DNA of 35,285 bases, taken from positions 1-35,285 of the forward strand of contig NZ_DAFZ01000097.1 of NCBI RefSeq assembly GCF_002498065.1, in the 5' to 3' direction. Position numbers and translations under genes: made by a program. Positions 16,556 through 24,674 of the stretch are shown one piece after another. The first letter of the stretch is position 1, and every line of letters begins with the position of its first letter. Under the pieces are notes generated by a model. It was not told where the DNA came from, did not search any database, and was given only the letters and a program-made list of their open reading frames with translations. Source of the DNA: Methanoculleus sp. UBA208 (GTDB lineage Archaea; Halobacteriota; Methanomicrobia; Methanomicrobiales; Methanoculleaceae).

Positions 16556-16762
16556 TTACGCGGACTTAACCGCGACGTCGACGTCTTCTGCCTTGATCGT
16601 CTTGCGTCCCGCGTGCTGGGCAAGCCTGTTGGCTTTCTTGGTCAGCTCGGCGATGTACGCCTCAGCCTTGGTAACCAGTGCGGCAGCAGCGTCGCTGCCG
16701 ACTCTCTCAGCACCATTCTTCTTTGCGATACGAACAACCGCAGCAATAGGTAGATCTGCCAT
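16556..16762 (-). CDS. Archaeal histone
   Basis: This is a single histone fold of 68 aa, the normal size for HMf-type archaeal histones, which form dimers and longer stacks that wrap DNA. The sequence shows the three helices: ADLPIAAVVRIAKKNG, then the long central helix from SDAAAALVTKAEAYIAEL, and KTIKAEDVDVAVKS at the end. The RK of AGRKTI lies in the second DNA-binding loop. AGAGGTGG sits about 9 nt before the ATG. The gene stands alone with its own TATA box and a striking dyad in the promoter. Confidence 0.96.
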   Translation of the reverse strand: MADLPIAAVVRIAKKNGAERVGSDAAAALVTKAEAYIAELTKKANRLAQHAGRKTIKAEDVDVAVKSA

Positions 16763-16772
16763 AATCTAATTC

Positions 16773-16808
16773 CACCTCTAAAAAGAGGTGTATGAGTTAA
16801 TATTTAAA
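16773..16808 (-). promoter_or_regulatory. Histone promoter with an 18-bp dyad
   Basis: On the minus strand TTTAAATA (16801-16808) is the TATA box, predicting a start near 16778. Between it and the gene is CACCTCT-AAAA-AGAGGTG (16773-16790), a perfect seven-base-pair inverted repeat that contains the Shine-Dalgarno in one arm. As DNA it would be an operator at the transcription start. If transcription starts further upstream, as RNA it would hide the ribosome site. Confidence 0.55.
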
Positions 16809-16948
16809 CGTTTCGGGATTATCTCGGAAATTTGCGTTTCTCTTTGCCATTGAGGATACATCCGGACAGTGCATCACGATACATGGCAGAGAATCAGGCC
16901 TATTGGAAAACGTCAGATATTGGGCCATCTGGCCCATGGGCGCATAAT

Positions 16949-17710
16949 TCACGGTTTTTTCGACTCCACCAGTGATTTCGCGAGCATTATTGCATTGGTA
17001 TAATCTGCTGAGGCGCGCGACGTATCCACGAAAATTTTGTCGATATTTACCACCGGAGCACCATGCCCGGCCCCGGCTCCGAGGAGCGTGAGCGTACGGA
17101 AGATAAGGTTCCCGGAGACCCCGTCGGGGGCGATGACCATCCCATACCGTCTCGCTGCCTCCTCGATCAGGATCTCGGTGTGCTCCGCACCGGTCAGGCG
17201 GGCGACGAGTTCGGCATCCGCCATCGTCCGGTCGACGACCGGGTGCCGCCCGAGATCCCCGAGCCGTCCCCCCGAGAGGACCGCCGCCCCTTCCGGCAAC
17301 CCGAAACTGCGGGCGATATCCCTGCCGACTCTGACGAACCGCACCTTCTCCTCGACCGTCCAGCCCTCGTCGACTCCGACCGGGGCAAGGAGAAAGAGGT
17401 GCCTGTCGGCGGTTTCGATAAGGGCGATCCGCTCCAGGTGGTCGACACCCGCAGCCAGCTTGAGGGCATTTAAGGTGGAGGACGCAGGCAGGGTGCCCCT
17501 GACGGCAGCGTCTATCCTGCCGGCATAGAGAGCCTCGATGAGAGCGACCTCCGGCTTCTCGGCCTCGACGACCGTAACCGCATCACCGAATGTTCCGGCA
17601 GTCCCGGGGTGGGAAAAAAGGATCAGGTCAACCTCCCGGCCGACCGCCCGGGCGGTCGCCAGGATCCTCGCATCAGGAGACGCCGCACCAAGCCCGACCG
17701 TTACCTGCAT
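16949..17710 (-). CDS. mtxX: Methanogenesis marker protein 4 (MtxX)
   Basis: This 253-aa protein is found almost only in methanogens and is related in fold to phosphate acetyl/butyryltransferases; the exact reaction is not established. Recognisable segments are TVGLGAASPDARI at the start, VRGTLPASSTL, LSGGRLGDLGRHP, TGAEHTEILIEEA and APDGVSGNLIFRTL near the C-terminus. The ATG at 17710 is preceded by GGAGGGG and overlaps the last ten bases of the marker 2 gene, so the two are translated together. Pairing of marker 4 with marker 2 suggests a joint task, for example a methanogenesis cofactor or enzyme modification; that is inference. Confidence 0.9.
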   Translation of the reverse strand: MQVTVGLGAASPDARILATARAVGREVDLILFSHPGTAGTFGDAVTVVEAEKPEVALIEALYAGRIDAAVRGTLPASSTLNALKLAAGVDHLERIALIETADRHLFLLAPVGVDEGWTVEEKVRFVRVGRDIARSFGLPEGAAVLSGGRLGDLGRHPVVDRTMADAELVARLTGAEHTEILIEEAARRYGMVIAPDGVSGNLIFRTLTLLGAGAGHGAPVVNIDKIFVDTSRASADYTNAIMLAKSLVESKKP

Positions 17711-18711
17711 GCCCCTCCTTCAGCGAAGATCCGCATGATACCGTTCTGGTCCAGGCCGAAAACCTGCGTCTCCCGGCCCAGGTACCTGATGGCCAGCCTT
17801 CTGCTTCCGTTAACCTCCCCGATAGGAGCCGCGGTGAGACCGGCATCGCCGAACCGGCGGCAGACCTCCTCCACGTTCTCCTCTTTTGCGGTCAGGATGA
17901 ATCCCATGCCGGGATACATGCGCACCCACTGCTCGAAGGGGAGGTCGATCGCGGAGAGGTCCGGCCGGGGGATCGCCTCGAGGTCGATCACCGCGCCCTT
18001 CCCGCTCACCTCAAGGAGCATGCCGAGGGTCCCGATGACGCCCGGGTTGCTGATGTCCTTGCCCGCCGTCACCAGGTGCTCCTTTCCGAGGTACTCCATA
18101 ACCCGGATCTGGGCCCGCACCTCCTCTGCCGACTTCATCGTGACCGAGTCCCAGTTGAAGCAGCACGACGGGTGTACCCGGCCGTCGAGGTCTATCGCCG
18201 CGATCACCCGGTCGCCCTCCTGTGCCGTATCCGAGAAGATGAGCTGGTCCATACTGGCCGTCCCGAGAATCGCCACATCAACAACGCTGTAGGGCGTATC
18301 AGGGTGCAGGTGCCCGCCCACGATCGGGACGCCGAACTGCGCGGATGCGGTGACCATGCCCCGGGTCACCTCGTCGCGGATCCGGTCGTTCGTGACGGAG
18401 AGGATATCGACCATCGCGACGGGCCTTCCCCCCATGGCAGCGATGTCGTGAACGTTCACGAGCACGGCACAGTACCCTGCCCAGAACGGATCCGCCTCCA
18501 TCAGCTTGCTCCAGATACCGTCCGCCGCAAGCAGCAGCGCGTCCTCTGCGTTATGCCGGATGACCGCGGCATCCTCACCGAACGAAGCGACAACATCGGG
18601 GTTCTCCATCCGGAGAGACCGGATCATATTCCCGATCACCTTCTTACGGGTGACGCCCTCGTATTCCCTGACGGCCTGTGCTACCGTATCGGTGGAGCAA
18701 TCCTTCACCAC
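17701..18711 (-). CDS. Methanogenesis marker protein 2 (AIR synthase/ThiL-like)
   Basis: This 336-aa protein belongs to the PurM/ThiL/SelD/HypE ATP-dependent fold. SFGEDAAVI and the following LLAADGIW resemble the nucleotide- and metal-binding loops of that group, and VNVHDIAAMGGRPVAMVD is the typical dimer-interface and ATP motif. AGKDISNPGVIGTLGMLLEVSG is also typical. It is conserved in methanogens as marker 2; the substrate is unknown. The start is GTG 18711, with a second in-frame GTG directly after it, and GGAG lies about 12 nt upstream. It is first of a two-gene unit with mtxX. Confidence 0.9.
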   Translation of the reverse strand: MVKDCSTDTVAQAVREYEGVTRKKVIGNMIRSLRMENPDVVASFGEDAAVIRHNAEDALLLAADGIWSKLMEADPFWAGYCAVLVNVHDIAAMGGRPVAMVDILSVTNDRIRDEVTRGMVTASAQFGVPIVGGHLHPDTPYSVVDVAILGTASMDQLIFSDTAQEGDRVIAAIDLDGRVHPSCCFNWDSVTMKSAEEVRAQIRVMEYLGKEHLVTAGKDISNPGVIGTLGMLLEVSGKGAVIDLEAIPRPDLSAIDLPFEQWVRMYPGMGFILTAKEENVEEVCRRFGDAGLTAAPIGEVNGSRRLAIRYLGRETQVFGLDQNGIMRIFAEGGACR

Positions 18712-18932
18712 AAGAACACCAACACTCCACGTTTCTTTATGGTATTCTGCCTCATCAGAGATAATGTATTTGATTCACCGGTATTATGCACTCTGCTCCG
18801 GGAACCGATCACGGCGGAGGTGAGCCGGCCTGCCCCGATCGGGAAGCGGGCATTAGCAGGCACCCGGCCGGGACGGACACGGCACTCTCCCGGCGTCTCC
18901 CGGGAACAGTCCCTGCATCCGCACCGGGGTGG

Positions 18933-18940
18933 TATTTTTG
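18933..18940 (+). promoter_or_regulatory. TATA-like box of rfcL
   Basis: TATTTTTG is centred about 28 bp before ATG 18965, and no ribosome site precedes the ATG, which suggests a leaderless transcript. Confidence 0.35.
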
Positions 18941-18964
18941 ATGCACCGCGTCGAATAGATCGGT

Positions 18965-20329
18965 ATGGACTGGGTGGAGAAGTACAGGCCGCAGCATCTC
19001 CAGGACGTTGTGGGGAACTCCGGCGCCGTCAGGCAGATGTACGAGTGGGCGCGGGACTGGTCGCGGCAGAAGAAGCCGCTGATCCTGTACGGGAAACCCG
19101 GTATCGGCAAAACCTCGAGCGCTTACGCCCTTGCAAACGACATGAACTGGGAGGTGGTGGAACTGAACGCCTCCGACCAGCGGACGAAAGCGGCCCTTGA
19201 GAAGGTTGCGGGTGCGGGTTCCACCACGGCCAGCCTCTCCGGTGCGAGCCGCAAGCTCATCCTGCTCGACGAGGCCGACAACCTGCACGGGCAGGCGGAC
19301 CGGGGCGGGGCGAAGGCGATCGTCGAGATCATCGCGGCGTCGCGGCAGCCCATCATCCTGATCGCAAACGACTACTACTCCCTCTCAAGAGAACTCAAAG
19401 CGGTCACGGAGCCGGTACAGTTCCGGGCGCTCCAGGCCCGTTCGATCGTCCCCCGCCTCCGCCAGATCTGTGCCGCAGAGGGCGTAGCGTGCGATCCTGC
19501 CGCGCTCGACGCGATCGGGAGCCGTGCCGGCGGGGATGTGCGGGCCGCGGTGAACATGCTCTACGCCGCGGCTATCGGGAAGGAGCGCCTCGCGGCGGAT
19601 GATGTCCACACCTCCGCAAAGGACGAGCGCTCGACCATCTTCGAGCTCGTCGGAGGGGTATTCAAGGGGCGGAGGGACGCCGATCTGCTCCGCATGGCGG
19701 TGGAGGTCGAGGACACCCCCGATACCGTCGAGCAGTGGCTCGAGGGGAACCTGAACCATATGCCCGATCCCGTCTCCCGCGCGAGGGGCTACGCCTGCTT
19801 ATCGAAGGCGGACGAGTACATCGGCCGGACCTACCGGCGGCAGTATTACACCCTCTGGCGGTACGCGAGCGCGGTCATGCTCCTCGGCGTCGCCGACGCC
19901 GCCGGCGGGCACGGTGTCCACGGCCGTATCATGCCGCCGTCGCGATGGCAGAAGATGGGGGCGTCGAAGAAGCAGAAGGCGGTCAGAGCGGGTCTCGCCC
20001 GGAAACTCAGCGAGATGACGCATATCCCACAGGACGCACTGCGTGAGGACTTCTTCACTGCTATCAGCATCCTCGTCGAGCAGGACCCCACGGGCTACGT
20101 CCGCGAGTTCGAGCTCGATGCCGACGAACTGAACCTCTTCATCCACGACAAGGCCCAGGCCGCGAAGGTGGTCAAAGAGGTGGCAAAGGAGGAGAAGGCG
20201 AAGGCGAAGAAGGCCTCCGCCAAAGAGAAGGGGGCCGGCAGGGGCAGAAAGTCCAGAGACGACGACCCTCCCGCCGATGCCGGGGAGACGCGACGGGGTC
20301 CGCCCCCGGGCCAGGCGACGCTGTTCTAG
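18965..20329 (+). CDS. rfcL: Replication factor C large subunit
   Basis: This clamp-loader subunit, 454 aa, opens the PCNA ring together with RfcS. The AAA+ core begins MDWVEKYRP, with Walker A GKPGIGKT (43-50), Walker B LILLDEAD (98-105) and sensor 1 at IANDYY. GSRAGGDVRAAVNML is sensor 2. After the collar domain there is a lysine/alanine/glutamate-rich tail from about residue 405, and the protein ends in QATLF, a short PCNA-interacting motif at the extreme C-terminus. The stop codon lies inside a hairpin at 20327-20346. Confidence 0.96.
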   Translation: MDWVEKYRPQHLQDVVGNSGAVRQMYEWARDWSRQKKPLILYGKPGIGKTSSAYALANDMNWEVVELNASDQRTKAALEKVAGAGSTTASLSGASRKLILLDEADNLHGQADRGGAKAIVEIIAASRQPIILIANDYYSLSRELKAVTEPVQFRALQARSIVPRLRQICAAEGVACDPAALDAIGSRAGGDVRAAVNMLYAAAIGKERLAADDVHTSAKDERSTIFELVGGVFKGRRDADLLRMAVEVEDTPDTVEQWLEGNLNHMPDPVSRARGYACLSKADEYIGRTYRRQYYTLWRYASAVMLLGVADAAGGHGVHGRIMPPSRWQKMGASKKQKAVRAGLARKLSEMTHIPQDALREDFFTAISILVEQDPTGYVREFELDADELNLFIHDKAQAAKVVKEVAKEEKAKAKKASAKEKGAGRGRKSRDDDPPADAGETRRGPPPGQATLF

Positions 20330-20346
20330 CGTGCCGAAACACGCTA
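20327..20346 (+). terminator. Hairpin overlapping the rfcL stop codon
   Basis: TAGCGTG (20327-20333) and CACGCTA (20340-20346) form a perfect seven-base-pair stem with a six-base loop, followed by AAAAG. The first arm contains the TAG stop. It may mark or protect the 3' end; no T-run follows, so the role is uncertain. Confidence 0.35.
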
Positions 20347-20454
20347 AAAGAGAGATTACCGTTCGGATTTCGCAATATACTGGTATACCCTACTTTTCAT
20401 TCCGGGAAGCCGCAATCCTGGAGGCACACCCGGGCACGGCTTTCCCGTGGACTA

Positions 20455-21005
20455 CGCACCTCCGGTGCTCGAGCTCCTGCCCTCCGGCCAGTCGCTTATC
20501 ACCACGCACTGCCCCCACCCCTAGGGGCGGGGAACGACGCTCCGGAGGAGCAGAGTTTGAGCACCGTCAGGTGCGGGGGAGGAGGCCGAAGGCCGGGCGG
20601 GGTGTGACGGACGGGACGTCTGGAGCTTGAGAAGACCAAAGGTCTTCGAGTGGGGCTACAGGTAGCAACTCGTGAGGTGGAGACAGGGGGGGCATGCCCC
20701 CCTCCCCACCTGACGGTGGTCGAGCTCCGTTCCTTCGCACCTTCGGTGCTCACGCTCCGGTTCTAACGAACCGTCGCGCTTCGGAACGTCGCACTCCCCG
20801 TCAGCCCCTCCCCCAATGGCGATATCCCCACGATCCACTGCATGGGGAGATCCCGGAGAAGAACCATGCACGGCTTCCCACTGGCTATCACCACGCACTG
20901 CCCCCGCCCTTCGGGGCGGGGAACGACTGCCGGGAGCGTAGCGAACGGCAGGAGTTCAAGCACCGCAGGTGCGTCTGAGGAGCGCGGAGCGCGGGCGGGG
21001 TGGGG
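20455..21005. repeat. Hairpin-rich repeat island 3
   Basis: This is the longest of the three islands. CACC/GGTG elements appear in both orientations near 20561-20575 and 20705-20716. GTGAGGTGGAGAC followed by a G7-CATG-C6 stem lies at about 20672-20702 and matches 24-54 almost base for base. The closing module CCAATGGCGATATCCCCACG and the CCACTGCATGGGG that follows lie at about 20813-20847. A copy of CACGCACTGCCCCC occurs near 20509 and again near 20891. It looks like two tandem or partly duplicated units. No gene is supported. Confidence 0.75.
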
Positions 21006-21165
21006 GCGAGCCTGATCTATCCTGCGAACCACCTCCAGTCAGGATGCCGTCTTCATTCGTGCAGCATGAACGCATCGTATGGCATCAAGGCAGTGCAAAG
21101 AGGCTACCATGGGTCCGGGACCGGTGATCCGCATTAGAATCCGCAGAATAAGGTGAAATTGTCCA

Positions 21166-21573
21166 CTAAGGACGGCGGCGGTGGTAACAGTGGAGGAGAA
21201 CCGTGCCGCAGTCCACGACCTCGCCGCCGTCCCCGTAGATCTCACACCCCAGGTGGTAGACCAGGAGATCGCTGTTGATCCGGCGGGCAAGCGCGATCAG
21301 CGGCGGGACCATCTCCACGCCGGGGCGTACGGCGTAGATCAGGTCCGCACCCTCATAAAGCCGGAGATCCGGTTCGAATATATCGTCGGTCGCGACGGCA
21401 AGCCCGTCGTGCCGGATGCCCGGCCGGATGTCGGTGCAGAGCACAAGAGCTCCGGCAGCCTTGAGCAGCCGTGCGGCCTCGGGATTGTTGCCGACGCCCA
21501 CTTCCACGACCCGCCGGTAGCGGCCGGCAATATACTCCCCGATACTCCGTTCAATATGTTTATACCGACACAT
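21166..21573 (-). CDS. UPF0146 family protein
   Basis: This is a 135-aa protein of the archaeal UPF0146 family, with a Rossmann-like methyltransferase appearance but no proven activity. VVEVGVGNNPEAARLL is the glycine-rich first motif, LVLCTDIRPG the acidic second strand, and ADLIYAVRPGVEMVPPL the conserved centre. At this size it is a minimal fold with little room for a substrate domain. Its ATG (21571-21573) lies 17 bp from the oppositely directed amzA start, so the two promoters must lie in each other's coding regions. No function is assigned. Confidence 0.82.
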   Translation of the reverse strand: MCRYKHIERSIGEYIAGRYRRVVEVGVGNNPEAARLLKAAGALVLCTDIRPGIRHDGLAVATDDIFEPDLRLYEGADLIYAVRPGVEMVPPLIALARRINSDLLVYHLGCEIYGDGGEVVDCGTVLLHCYHRRRP

Positions 21574-21593
21574 TACCCAGAGATTAGGTAATG
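21558..21593 (+). promoter_or_regulatory. Shared UPF0146/amzA start region with inverted repeat
   Basis: CATTACC (21571-21577) and GGTAATG (21587-21593) are a perfect inverted repeat whose outer ends are the two divergent start codons. GTTTATA (21558-21564) is placed to start amzA transcription at its ATG, giving a leaderless mRNA, and it lies in the first codons of the UPF0146 gene. Confidence 0.45.
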
Positions 21594-22130
21594 GGCATCA
21601 ATATCCTTTGGGACCAGCAGGCACCGGGAGGTATCGAACTCCCGGTCGTCCGGGTGATTGCGATGATCCTCGGGAAAGACCCCGGGCTCGTCGAATATCC
21701 GTTCCTCATCGACGGCTACGACCGGAACCGTAACCAGCACGATGCTCAAAAGATCCTGGACCGCCTGCAGGACACCCTCACGCGCAGGTACGATATCGAC
21801 GGCCCCCTGCTGCTCGTCACCTCCCGGGACCTCTACGTCAACGGGTGCGACTTCGTCTTCGGTCTCGCGAGGCCGGCATGCGGCGTCGCCGTCGTCTCGA
21901 CCGCCCGCCTCTCAAACGACTACTACGGCAGGACGCCGGACGACGCCGACCTCATCGACCGGACCGCGAAAGAAGGAGCGCACGAACTCGGGCACCTTCT
22001 CGGGCTCGACCACTGCGAAAACCCCGAATGCGTCATGTTCCGGCCGCGGACGCTGGACGAACTGGACAGGAAGAGAAAGATGCTCTGCCCGGCCTGCAGG
22101 GAGGCGCTCGCGGTGCGGGAAGAGGGGTGA
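21591..22130 (+). CDS. amzA: Archaemetzincin (zinc metalloprotease)
   Basis: This 179-aa metalloprotease belongs to the archaemetzincin family. The active site is HELGH (131-135), followed by G138, H141 and C142, then C147, M149 and the late pair C166/C169. It fits the family's extended zinc motif with four cysteines, which bind a second, structural zinc. E132 is the catalytic base. There is no signal peptide, so it should act in the cytoplasm. Its physiological substrate is unknown. The start at 21591 appears leaderless. Confidence 0.93.
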   Translation: MGINILWDQQAPGGIELPVVRVIAMILGKDPGLVEYPFLIDGYDRNRNQHDAQKILDRLQDTLTRRYDIDGPLLLVTSRDLYVNGCDFVFGLARPACGVAVVSTARLSNDYYGRTPDDADLIDRTAKEGAHELGHLLGLDHCENPECVMFRPRTLDELDRKRKMLCPACREALAVREEG

Positions 22131-22266
22131 CTTACCACGGCGGCCGCCGTCCGGGGGGCGACAAATCCCGCCGGGAGTCCTGCCCGGCGCTCCAGAAGGA
22201 GAACCGCGCGGGCCGGCCAAAGAAAGTATTAAACAAAAGTTACGGGAAACTTAGGAGTGCATTACC

Positions 22267-22809
22267 ATGGGATACTCGTCATCCTTGATTCAGCGAAAGT
22301 TCAAAGACATCGTCGGGAGGCGCTACGATTCGGTCCTCAAAGAGTACCGTGAGTTCCTGCTGACCGAAGAGGAGGTCCTCGTCCCTGAGGTCCGGTCCAT
22401 CCTGATGCCGCTCGATTTCTTTGTCCATGACATCACCAATGAGGCCATCGACGTCCTCTCCGCCTACGACGCCACCATTTCGCTTGCCTACATCACCGAT
22501 GCCGGGGTAGTCGATCTCCTCGAACGGGCGCTCAACCATTCGTCGACGGAGGAATTCCAGGCAAAGAAGGAAGAGTACGGCCGGAAACTCCTCAAACGAA
22601 CCACAGCAAAACTCGAAGAACACGGCCTTTCGACCCAGACGCGGATGTTTGTCGGGCATAAGGGCGACGATGTCGTACAGATGGCAAAGAACCACGACAT
22701 GGTCGCGCTATGCCGCCGCTATGCCGATGGGGAGTCGACCGACGCCTCGATCAGCCCGATCGTTCTGCGCATCTGCCAGCGGGTGGAGACCCCTGCGCTC
22801 ATCTACTGA
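22267..22809 (+). CDS. Universal stress protein-like protein with N-terminal extension
   Basis: This 180-aa protein has a UspA-like domain from about residue 43 (RSILMPLDFFVHDITNEAIDVL, given as a loose pattern) to the end. The core strand order is visible, but the family's C-terminal ATP-binding glycine motif is absent; the region has CRRYADG and ends in PALIY. The first 42 residues are charged and unlike the family. GGAG (22254-22257) precedes ATG 22267. It lies 11 bp before a membrane permease, which is followed by a second universal stress protein, so it is likely a regulatory partner of the transporter. I am fairly sure of the fold and unsure of the role. Confidence 0.7.
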   Translation: MGYSSSLIQRKFKDIVGRRYDSVLKEYREFLLTEEEVLVPEVRSILMPLDFFVHDITNEAIDVLSAYDATISLAYITDAGVVDLLERALNHSSTEEFQAKKEEYGRKLLKRTTAKLEEHGLSTQTRMFVGHKGDDVVQMAKNHDMVALCRRYADGESTDASISPIVLRICQRVETPALIY

Positions 22810-22820
22810 CGGGTGCATCG

Positions 22821-24143
22821 ATGGAAACGGTTGCACTGATCGCAGTAGCGGTCTTTCTCTTCACCTATGCCCTGATCGTAGACGAGCGGATCCACCGGGC
22901 GGTGGCCGCCATGTTCGGGGCGGCGATCGTGGTCTTCATCGGGATCGTCCCCTGGGAGGCGCTCCTCGAGCATGTCGATTTCGGGACGATCCTGCTCCTG
23001 ATGGGGATGATGATCATCGTCAACACCGCCCGCGGCAGCGGCCTCTTCGAGTACATCGCCATCCGGACGGCAAAACTCGCAAAAGGGAGTCCTCTCAGGG
23101 TCCTCGTCCTCTTTGCGCTCGTGACCGCGGTGGTGAGCGCCTTCCTCGACAACGTCACCACGGTCCTTCTCCTCACCCCGATGCTCCTCTACATCGCGAA
23201 AGTGATGAAACTCAATCCCATTCCGTTCCTGGTCACGGAGATCTTCGCCTCCAACGTCGGCGGAGCGGCGACACTCATCGGGGACCCCCCGAACATCATG
23301 ATCGGCTCCGCCACCGGTCTGTCGTTCAATGAGTTCGTGATCCACCTCGGCCCCATCATGGTCATCGACATGGCGATCCTTCTCCTGATGATGTACCTCA
23401 TCTACGGCCGGTCCATGAAGGTGAACCCCGAAGAGCGGGAAGAGGTGGTCCGGACCCTCAATAGCCTCGACGAGCGGGCGGCGATCGTCGACCGGTCGCT
23501 CTTCAATAAGTCTTTGGCCGTTATCGGGTTCGTGATCCTGCTCTTCTTCGTCCACGACCGGATCGGAGAGATCCTGCACGTATTCCTGCCGTTTGTTGAT
23601 CCGGCGATGGGGCTTGAGCCCGCGGAGGTGGCCCTCATCGGGGCGGCGATCCTCCTCTTCTGGAGCAGGCAGTCGCCGGAGGAGATCTTTGAGAAGATCG
23701 AGTGGCCGGCCCTCTTCTTTTTCGGCGGGCTCTTCGTCATCGTCGGCGCCCTCGTCGAGACCGGGATTATCGCGAACATCGCCGCGGTCATGGTCGAGAA
23801 CGTCGGCTCGACCGGGGAGGCGATGTTCATCGTAACCTGGTTTGCCGCCATCGCTTCGGCGATCGTGGACAATATCCCCCTGACCGCGGCGATGATCCCG
23901 CTCATCCAGGACCTCGGGGCGACGATGGACGTCTACCCGCTCTGGTGGTCGCTCGCCCTCGGTGCATGCCTCGGCGGCAACGGCACCGCCATCGGGGCGT
24001 CGGCAAACGTCGTCGTTATCGGTATCGCCGAGCGTGAGGGAATCGGTATATCCTTTGTCGACTTTCTGAAGGTGGGGATGCTGGTGCTCTTCGTGACAGT
24101 TGCGGTAGGTCTCGGAATACTCTGGCTGAAATTTGCGATGTGA
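22821..24143 (+). CDS. ArsB/NhaD/SLC13-type ion permease
   Basis: This is a 440-aa integral membrane protein with about eleven hydrophobic segments in two related halves. DNVTTVLLLTPM and NVGGAATLIGDPPNIMIG in the first half, and DNIPLTAAMIPL and GACLGGNGTAIGASANVV in the second, are hallmarks of the ion transporter superfamily that includes NhaD Na+/H+ antiporters, ArsB and SLC13 carriers. The GDPPN motif favours the ArsB/NhaD side. The substrate is not readable; Na+/H+ exchange or an anion is possible. I chose ATG 22821, after the upstream stop; the longer frame begins inside the upstream gene. Its stop overlaps the GTG of the next gene. Confidence 0.85.
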   Translation: METVALIAVAVFLFTYALIVDERIHRAVAAMFGAAIVVFIGIVPWEALLEHVDFGTILLLMGMMIIVNTARGSGLFEYIAIRTAKLAKGSPLRVLVLFALVTAVVSAFLDNVTTVLLLTPMLLYIAKVMKLNPIPFLVTEIFASNVGGAATLIGDPPNIMIGSATGLSFNEFVIHLGPIMVIDMAILLLMMYLIYGRSMKVNPEEREEVVRTLNSLDERAAIVDRSLFNKSLAVIGFVILLFFVHDRIGEILHVFLPFVDPAMGLEPAEVALIGAAILLFWSRQSPEEIFEKIEWPALFFFGGLFVIVGALVETGIIANIAAVMVENVGSTGEAMFIVTWFAAIASAIVDNIPLTAAMIPLIQDLGATMDVYPLWWSLALGACLGGNGTAIGASANVVVIGIAEREGIGISFVDFLKVGMLVLFVTVAVGLGILWLKFAM

Positions 24144-24598
24144 ATGACATGAAGATTCTCGTGCTTATTGATGGTTCGAAGTGGAGCCAGAAGGCGGCTC
24201 TGCACGCGATTGAACTGGCAAAACGGAAAGATGCCGAGGTAGTCCTCTTCTCGGTGCTGGATATCAGGGAGGCCAAAGCGATGGCGTTCAACTTCTGCGC
24301 CCAGAGCGGCATCTGCGACCAGTTGAAGGACTACGAAGGCCGGATCTGGAAGGACATGCGTGAGAGCATCAAGGGCGATCAAAACAGCATCCTCTCCCGC
24401 TACCAGGGGGAGAAGATCCGGTGCTCGTCAAAGATCGTCGAGGGCCGGATCAGGGACGAAGTCCTCAAAGAGGCAAACTCCGGCGAATATGGGCTGGTCG
24501 TCATGGGTGCTTTCGGCAGGAGCGGAAAGGCCCGGATCAGCACCCTGCTCGAGGAGATCGGCGGCACGGTCAGACCGCCGCTGCTCGTCGTCCGGTAA
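24140..24598 (+). CDS. Universal stress protein (UspA family)
   Basis: This is a single UspA domain of about 152 aa. MKILVLIDGSKWSQKAALHA is the classic first strand and loop, and VVMGAFGRSGKARIS resembles the nucleotide-binding loop, though its spacing is not perfect. A cysteine pair occurs in the FCAQSGICDQ segment. The GTG at 24140 overlaps the permease stop as GTGA; ATG 24149 is an equally good start and gives the usual MKILV N-terminus. A T7 run (24601-24607) ends the unit. With the 22267 gene it brackets the permease. Confidence 0.88.
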   Translation: MNDMKILVLIDGSKWSQKAALHAIELAKRKDAEVVLFSVLDIREAKAMAFNFCAQSGICDQLKDYEGRIWKDMRESIKGDQNSILSRYQGEKIRCSSKIVEGRIRDEVLKEANSGEYGLVVMGAFGRSGKARISTLLEEIGGTVRPPLLVVR

Positions 24599-24600
24599 TC

Positions 24601-24607
24601 TTTTTTT
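24601..24607 (+). terminator. T7 terminator after the stress-protein operon
   Basis: Seven T residues begin three bases after the stop codon. Nothing is encoded on this strand for more than 2 kb afterwards. Confidence 0.55.
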
Positions 24608-24674
24608 GGCTGGGCCGCCCCGCGGATATAGTTTCGTGCTCCAGGAGATTGCGCCGCAGGATGGTGATGCGATC

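Noticed and set aside
17590..19200. Long plus-strand open frame opposite marker 2 and across the rfcL start
   Set aside because: It runs over a proven gene on the other strand and into rfcL in another frame; composition is that of a shadow.
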